Positions 58,475-64,000 of a stretch of DNA of 64,000 nt are shown here, piece after piece. Origin of the DNA: Dromiciops gliroides (taxonomy: Eukaryota > Chordata > Mammalia > Microbiotheria > Microbiotheriidae); NCBI RefSeq assembly GCF_019393635.1, contig NC_057861.1, forward strand, positions 661,443,724-661,507,723, given 5' to 3'. The position numbers and the translations under genes were made by a program. The number at the start of each line of letters is the position of its first letter. Position 1 is the first letter of the stretch. Below the pieces are notes generated by a model. That model had not been told where the DNA came from. It searched no databases and worked only from the letters and a program-made list of their open reading frames with translations.

Positions 58475-58502
<28 letters not shown>
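58405..58502. repeat. (TC)n/(TG)-rich and (CA)n microsatellite
   Basis: CTCTCTCT and TGTCTCTG units, then pure (CA)n at about 58475-58502. Confidence 0.92.
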
Positions 58503-58506
<4 letters not shown>

Positions 58507-58871
58507 TGACTATTGCTCAATTGATGGAAAAAAGTTGGTTATAACTATGGGAATAACATCAGAAACAGTTACCTTTATTCTGTTAAACATTTGTGTATTT
58601 ATAAAAAAATCAAATTAAAAGAAAGACTAATGTGAAAAGACTACTGAAATTCATTTAATTCTATTTAGTGAGATTAGCCCTTGGTGCTGAGTATTGAAAA
58701 ATTTGAAAAAGGGTAAAATATTTAATTTTATTTTCAATATTTCCTACACAAGTTCATGTAAATCTAAGTCATATAAATGTCACAATAATAATAATAATAA
58801 TAATAATAATATCAAATATATAAGAATCAACTAAGTCAATAAACTTTGGATATCACTGTGAAAAAGAAGAA
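58503..58871. repeat. Unassigned, containing an (ATA)n microsatellite
   Basis: The (AAT/ATA)n tract is at about 58783-58811. The rest is AT-rich with nothing recognised. Confidence 0.6.
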
Positions 58872-60197
58872 GATAGGTCAAGATGGCAGAGAAAAAGAAG
58901 TAACTTGCCTAAGCTCTCCCTAAATCCTCTCCAAATACCTTCAAATAATGCCATAAGACAATTCCTGGAGCATCAAAACCCACAAAAGGATACAGTAAAA
59001 TCATTTTCTAGCCAAAGACAGCTTAGAAGGTGTGCAGGAAAGGTCTGTGGTACCAGGGTGAGAGTGGAGTGCAGCCCAGCACAGGCTGTGCCAGCACAGA
59101 TCCAACCCCAGAGCAGATGCAGCTCCACTGAACCAGGAGCATGCCTCAGGAGCCTCTGAATCAGCAGTATAAGTCAGGCCACAGATGTTAAGGGGGTTTG
59201 AACAGTTGAATAGAAGGAGACTACATGGGTCTCTTTGTTAGCACTGAGACAGGACTCTGTTGTTTTGCCCATACTCATACCCAAGTCACAGGGTGGCAGT
59301 CCCAGGCAGAGGAGGAGCATAAGCACATAAGAGCTTGTAGCCATAGTGAAACAGTTCTCTGTTCATAGTTCCAAGGCAGAAAAGTAGGCTTGTGGTTGCT
59401 TGCAGACCAGAGCACAGACAAGGAGAGTAATAAACTTACCTCTCCTTAAAATTATAACCCTTGAAAAAACTAAGGACTTACAAATTCCTAGAAGTATCTC
59501 TGAAAACAGCTACACAAATCCCCTGAAGCTTGAGACAGTGCTCCCTCCACACTGGAAGCAGTGCCCCACTTTATAAAAGAGTTAAAAGGCAAGAATTAGG
59601 CCAGGAAAATGAGCAAAGAAAAAAACAATACTGACTCTAGACTCAAGAAAGTTTTTATGGGGAAAAAGAAGATCAAAATCCTCAGAATAGGATAACAAAG
59701 TCAAAGCTCCTCCTAAATACAAATCTTCTAAGAAAAATATGAATTGGTTTCAAGCCATAGAAGTGCTCAAAAAGGATTTTTTAAATCAAGGAAGAGAGGT
59801 TGAGGAAAAAATGGAAAAAGAAATGAGAATGATGGAAGAAAATCATGAAAAGAAAGTCAACAGCTTGGTTAAAGGGACACAAAAATTATTGAAGAAAACA
59901 ACACCTTAAAAACCAGACTGGGCCAAATGATAAAAGAGGTACAAAAAGCCAATGAAGGAAAGAATGCTTTGAAAAACCAAATTGACCAAACAGAAAAAGA
60001 GGTAAAAATGCTCTCTGAAGAAAATAACTCCTTAAAAATAAGAATTGAGCAAATGGAAGCCAATGACTTTATGAGAAATCAAGAAATGATAAAGCAAAAC
60101 TAAAACAATGCAAAAATGCAATGGGAAATATCTCATTGCAAAAATAACTGACCTGGAAAATAGATCCAGGAGAGATAATTTGAAAATTATTGGATTA

Positions 60198-60345
60198 TAA
60201 AGCACTGGCCTTGCATTCAGGAGGACCTGAGTTCAAATCCAGTCCCAGATACTTGACACTTACTAGCTGTGTAACACTGGGCACGTCAGTTAACCCTCAT
60301 TGCACCCCCCAAAACAAAACAAAACAAAACGAAACAAAACAAAAA
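60198..60345 (+). repeat. 5'-truncated SINE in L1 ORF1, exact 17-bp duplication
   Basis: Exact TGAAAATTATTGGATTA at 60181-60197 and 60346-60362. Head missing; begins at TAAAGCACTGGCC. The tail is an (AAAAC)n repeat (60311-60341). Confidence 0.97.
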
Positions 60346-60737
60346 TGAAAATTATTGGATTACCTGAAAGCCATGATCAAAAAAAGAGCCTAGACATCAT
60401 CTTATTAGAAATTTTCAGGGAAAATGACCCTGATATTCTAGAATCAGAAAGAGATCCCAAAATGAAAACTTCCAGGAATATTATGGACAAATCCCAGAGC
60501 TCTCAGGTCAAAGAGAAAATATTGCAAGCAGCCAGAGGGAAGCAATTCAAGTATTCTGAAGCCACAGTCAGGATAACATAAGGCTTAGCAGCTTCTACTT
60601 TAAAGGATTGAAAGACTTGGAATATGATATTCCAAAGAATTGGGATTATAACCAAGAATCACCTACTCAGCAAAATTTGTATAATCCTTCAGGGTAAAAA
60701 ATGGGAATTGTGTGAAAGAGAGGATTTTCAGGCATTC

Positions 60738-60899
60738 TTCTTCTTCTTCTTTTTTTTTTTTAAGTGAGGCAATTGGGGTTAAGTGACTTGTCCAGGGTCA
60801 CACAGCTAGTAAGTGTTAAGTGTCTGAGGCCAAATTTGAACTCAGGTACTCCTGACTCCAGGGCCAGTGCTCTATCCACTACACCACCTAGCTGCCCCA
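60738..60899 (-). repeat. SINE in L1 ORF1, 12-bp duplication
   Basis: Minus-strand copy with (TTC)n and poly-T tail. Flanks TTTCAGGCATTC (60726-60737) and TTTCAGGCATCC (60901-60912). Confidence 0.95.
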
Positions 60900-61017
60900 C
60901 TTTCAGGCATCCTTGATGAAAAGACCTAAGCTGAATAGAAAGTTTGACATTCAAATACAAGACCACAGGGAAGCTTAAAATGGTAAACAGGAAAAAGAAA
61001 TCATAAGGGAGATTAAA

Positions 61018-61510
61018 AGGGGGAATGATTTTACAGCCAAATACAACTTAGAAGCTCAGCAGGAAAGGTCTGTTGCACCTGGGTGAAGGAGGAGCAGAGC
61101 CTAGCACAGGCCACACCTGCACAGACCCAGCCCCAGGAAACCTTGAGTAAGCCTTGGAAGCCTCTGAATCAGAAGTGTCAGCAACTGCTTCTGGAATTCT
61201 TAGCCCACTGAGGGTATGGGGGTCAAACAATTGGCCAGAAGGAGATTACAGGGATCTCTTTGCTAGCACTGAGCTAGAACTCTTGTTTTGCCCATACTCT
61301 CATCCAGGTCACAGTCTTGGGTGGTGGTCCCAGGCTAGGAAAGAGCACAAGAACCCTGGAGTTTGTGACCACAGTGGAGTGGGAATATATTCAAAATTCC
61401 ATGGCAGAAAAGCAGGCCTGTGTTTGCTTGCAGACCAGAGCACAGGCCAGTAGAGCAGTAATCATACCTCTCCTTAAATCACATTACCTTGAAAGAACTA
61501 AAAACTTTAA
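61018..61510 (+). mobile_element. Second copy of L1 5'UTR segment
   Basis: TTTTACAGCCAAATACAACT, then 'gaagctcagcaggaaaggtctgttg', parallels 58997-59480 over its whole length (same order of blocks, same strand) and ends at 'cttgaaagaactaaaaactt'. It lacks the first 120 bp of the 5' end. A frame of 99 codons (61154-61453) lies in it but L1 5'UTRs do not encode a known protein. Confidence 0.8.
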
Positions 61511-61577
61511 AATAAATTTCAAAATATAAATAGTGGGAGAAGTATGGTGAGATAATAGTTATATGAAAAACTATATG

Positions 61578-61736
61578 GGGGCAGCTAGGTGGTGCGGTGG
61601 ATAGAGCACTGTCCCTGAAGTCAGGAATACCTGAGTTCAAATACAGCCTCAGACACTTAACACTTACTAGCTTTGTGACCCTGGGCAAGTCACTTAACCC
61701 CAATTGCCTCACTAAAAAAACCAAAAAACAAACAAA
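61578..61736 (+). repeat. SINE with 12-bp target-site duplication
   Basis: AAAAACTATATG at 61566-61577 and 61737-61748, exact. A-rich tail with AACAAAC units. Confidence 0.96.
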
Positions 61737-61889
61737 AAAAACTATATGTATTTTTAGTAAACTGCAAGATATACGTGGGTGAATGGTTCAATATGGAAAC
61801 TAAATAAAATAATATTATTTTAATCTTTGATTAAAAACAAAGTAATTTTTGAAAAGAATGAAGTGGTAATCTTGCTATTATCTGCCTTA

Positions 61890-62220
61890 GTCAGACAACA
61901 TCTGGTATATTGCATTCTTGTCTGGGTATCATGCTTTAAGAAATTGGCATGTTGAAGGAGTGCAGAAAAGAAAAACTAGGAATGGTGAATGATCTCAATA
62001 TCATGACATATGCCAGTGAATTGAAGAGAGTGGGATGGGATGTTTTATATTTGAGAAGGTTTTTTGGGGGTAGCCATAAATACCTAGCATTTTAAGAGTT
62101 ATCATATGGAAGAAAGATTAGGCTTATTCTGTTGAAGTCTTGAAGACAAATCAGGAGCAATGGGTATATAGTAGACCGAAACTAAATTAGCTTAGTCCTA
62201 CCCTGGAGTTATGAGATTTA
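61890..62220 (+). repeat. L3/CR1 LINE fragment
   Basis: 'tatattgcattcttgtctgggtatcatgctttaagaaa' to 'gaggagtgcagaaaag' follow the L3/CR1 pattern ('tactgtgttcagttctgggcaccacattttaggaaggac'). Confidence 0.65.
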
Positions 62221-62229
62221 AATGCAATA

Positions 62230-62640
62230 AGGACTCCTGGACCAGAAAGTCCAATTAAAACCAACATAAGTAATGAGTAATTACAAAAATTAATTTCATA
62301 TTAAAAGTATATAAAAGTAACTGCCCTCCACATTTGCAATCAGTAGGTCAGAGAAATAAAGGGAGCTCCTTTTAAGCCGTTAAAACTCAGCAGTTGCCAT
62401 GGTAACCAATCACTTTAGCATTCCATGTAAGTAGTAAAAGCTCAATAGTCACCATGGAAACCATTTAGGTTGGTATTCCTCTCAAGTAGTAAAAAATCTG
62501 CTAGCATTCTCTTGCCCACTTTTTCCCAAAACTAAACCTCTTATGGGTAAAAAATTTACTGTCTTCTTAAAGGGATGGCCTGTTGCTCTGTTTGTAGAAC
62601 AAATGTTGAATGAATAAATTCTAATTTGAGCTAGCTATAA
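62230..62640. promoter_or_regulatory. Tandem 55-bp repeat with two X-box motifs
   Basis: Two adjacent units, 62381-62434 and 62435-62489, each begin TAAAA and end AAGTAG; a third partial unit starts at 62490. Each carries an X-box-like motif: GTTGCCATGGTAAC (62393-62406) and GTCACCATGGAAAC (62448-62461). A CCAAT follows the first (62406-62410). The X-box is the binding pattern of RFX transcription factors. An AATAAA lies downstream at about 62615-62620. Tandem enhancers before a poly(A) signal resemble an LTR U3, but no LTR ends were found. Function is unproven. Confidence 0.45.
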
Positions 62641-63505
62641 AAGGAAAAAATGGGAAAGATGAGCAGAAAGCAGAGCAAAAAAGGACAATATGAATAAGTT
62701 CTGGTTATGTTGGCAGATGTAGATGGAACCACACCGTCAATAAGGCAAGGTATGATATTCAGGCTATCTTTTTTGAATATCAATTCCCAGCATAAAACAA
62801 ATATAATGTCTACCACAAGATTGGGGGTGGTGGTGGAAATTCTTCTCAATTAAAACTATCTCAAAGTCTAATCAAGTGCACTGCAGAAATATTTTCCCAA
62901 TTCTAGCTTTTCTAAAATTCTTCAGGCAAACTACTTGTCAGGTGTTATAGAATAGAAGATTTTCACCAAGGCTTTTGTAGATGATGAATCAAGTTCCTTC
63001 TATCACTCAGATTATGTGCTTCTTTGATTCATGAAATACTTATGTTATCTACCAGTAACACCTACCTTGGGCATCTGGAATGTATTCCCATGGAATAAAC
63101 ATTTATATAGGGATATAACACCCACTAATGTTCTATCCAAGCTCCCTCACCTGAACCTGCCTTCACACTGATAAGTCTGGGTATTCTCAGAGAAGGATTA
63201 TGACCAAGGCTGTACAAATTATTCTCTCAGGGATATAGGGCTTACCCTGTTGTGGGGAGGATTAGCTCCACTCCTTTACTTATCACAACATATCTCCATC
63301 TTCTATTGGCATGTCCCCTATTTTCAGAAAATCAATACAATGATGGCATTTACTCTTAAACAACAAACATATATATCTAACGATAAGGCAGAAATGAAAG
63401 TAAATGGAGTAATAACACAGTAAAATATACACATAAACCTGTGTTAACCACTTCTACCAATGCGCAGAATATCTTTGTTGGAGAATGGACAAATCAGAAG
63501 CTTAG
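62641..63505. other. Unassigned
   Basis: No recognised element or exon. Confidence 0.4.
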
Positions 63506-63507
63506 AA

Positions 63508-63735
63508 GAATGATAGAGGCAGCAAGATAACTCAATGGAAAGAACACTAGGCCTAGAGGCAGGAAGACCTGATTTCAAATCTGACTTCAGACATTTATTA
63601 ACTATTTACTCTGAGGAAGTCATTTAATCTGTTTACCTTGGAGGCAACTAGATGGCTCAGTGGGTAGAATATTAGGCCTGAAGTTAGGAAGACCGGAGTT
63701 TGACTTCAGACCCTTACTAGCTATGTGGCTGAAGG
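63508..63735 (+). repeat. Two old CORE-SINE copies in tandem
   Basis: 63510-63640 ('gaggcagcaagataactcaatggaaagaac...aggaagacctgatttcaaatctg') and 63650-63735 ('ggaggcaactagatggctcagtgggtag...ggaagaccggag'). Both plus strand and diverged from the young SINE. Confidence 0.85.
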
Positions 63736-64000
63736 GTTAATTATGAAATCAGGAAGATCTTCCCTGTTCATGAGAATATAGACTTGCTGGGACCCTTTAG
63801 TTTTTTTAATCAATCAGGATGATTGATACATTTATTTTCTTCCTCGAAATCCTGGCCTGCTTCCTTGGAACAAAACAGAACCTTTGCAGAAGTTTGGAAA
63901 CAGATAAATGTATTCCAGTCAAAGCAGGATGTTCGTCCTATCTCAAGGGCTTGGCCGGCCTTTGAGAAAGGAAGATAACATCTCTGCTGGTTAAGCAAGC
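63736..64000. other. Unassigned at the right edge
   Basis: A minus-strand frame of 62 codons (63810-63998) has no recognisable domain and may be an edge artefact. Confidence 0.3.

Larger units (their letters stand above)
58872..61005 (+). mobile_element. L1 5' half: 5'UTR and ORF1, no ORF2
   Basis: Starts GGTCAAGATGGCAGAG, the L1 5' end. The 5'UTR runs to about 59600. ORF1 runs from about 59610 to about 61000, with a coiled-coil region (repeated EENNxLK-type heptads at about 59880-60050) and the RNA-binding part matching 35640-36120. It is interrupted by SINEs at 60198 and 60738 and by stops, so it is inactive. Instead of ORF2, a second L1 5'UTR follows at 61018. Confidence 0.85.

Noticed and set aside
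61154-61453. 99-codon frame as a gene
   Set aside because: It lies in a repeated L1 5'UTR segment and has no counterpart frame kept open in the 59-kb copy.

Overview
The window reads as non-coding DNA from a marsupial genome. The main clue is about twenty copies, on both strands, of one tRNA-derived SINE. Its head reads GGGGCAGCTAGGTGGCACAG, followed by a body shared with the CORE/MIR group and an A-rich tail. This head is typical of marsupial (metatherian) SINE families. The sequence is AT-rich, with marsupial-type L1 LINEs, older L2, L3/CR1 and MIR pieces, and many (CA)n, (TA)n and (TC)n microsatellites. I found no host protein-coding exon I could defend, and no rRNA, tRNA gene or CRISPR array. 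The window looks intergenic or deeply intronic.

Layout. 0-5.7 kb: microsatellites, an L1 ORF1 fragment split by a SINE, a short L1 that keeps both ends but little between, and a minus-strand L1 reverse-transcriptase fragment. 5.8-7.8 kb: an unexplained GC-richer block and L2. 8.3-9.8 kb: a 5'-truncated L1 on the minus strand. 11.2-12.2 kb: two L1 pieces head to head. 13-20 kb: MIR-class relics and six young SINEs, most with target-site duplications (TSDs). 20.2-21.9 kb: two solo LTRs of different families, the second inside a SINE. 22-31.9 kb: old relics plus the most repeat-poor stretch (27.2-28.6 kb). 32.0-41.2 kb: a nearly full-length L1 cut open by a second, mosaic L1 and by three SINEs. 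41-58 kb: L3, MIR and L2 relics, two more copies of the 20.2-kb LTR, and one unrecognised 153-codon ORF. 58.9-61.7 kb: an L1 5' half followed by a repeated L1 5'UTR. 62.2-62.6 kb: a tandem repeat carrying two X-box (RFX-type) motifs. 63.5-63.8 kb: old SINEs.

Nothing here forms an operon or pathway. The working relationships are among mobile elements: L1 supplied the machinery that copied the SINEs and cut TT/AAAA sites, several of which lie inside older L1 copies. Positions of old repeat edges are by eye and good to about 10-30 bp. Young SINE and LTR edges were fixed from their target-site duplications.
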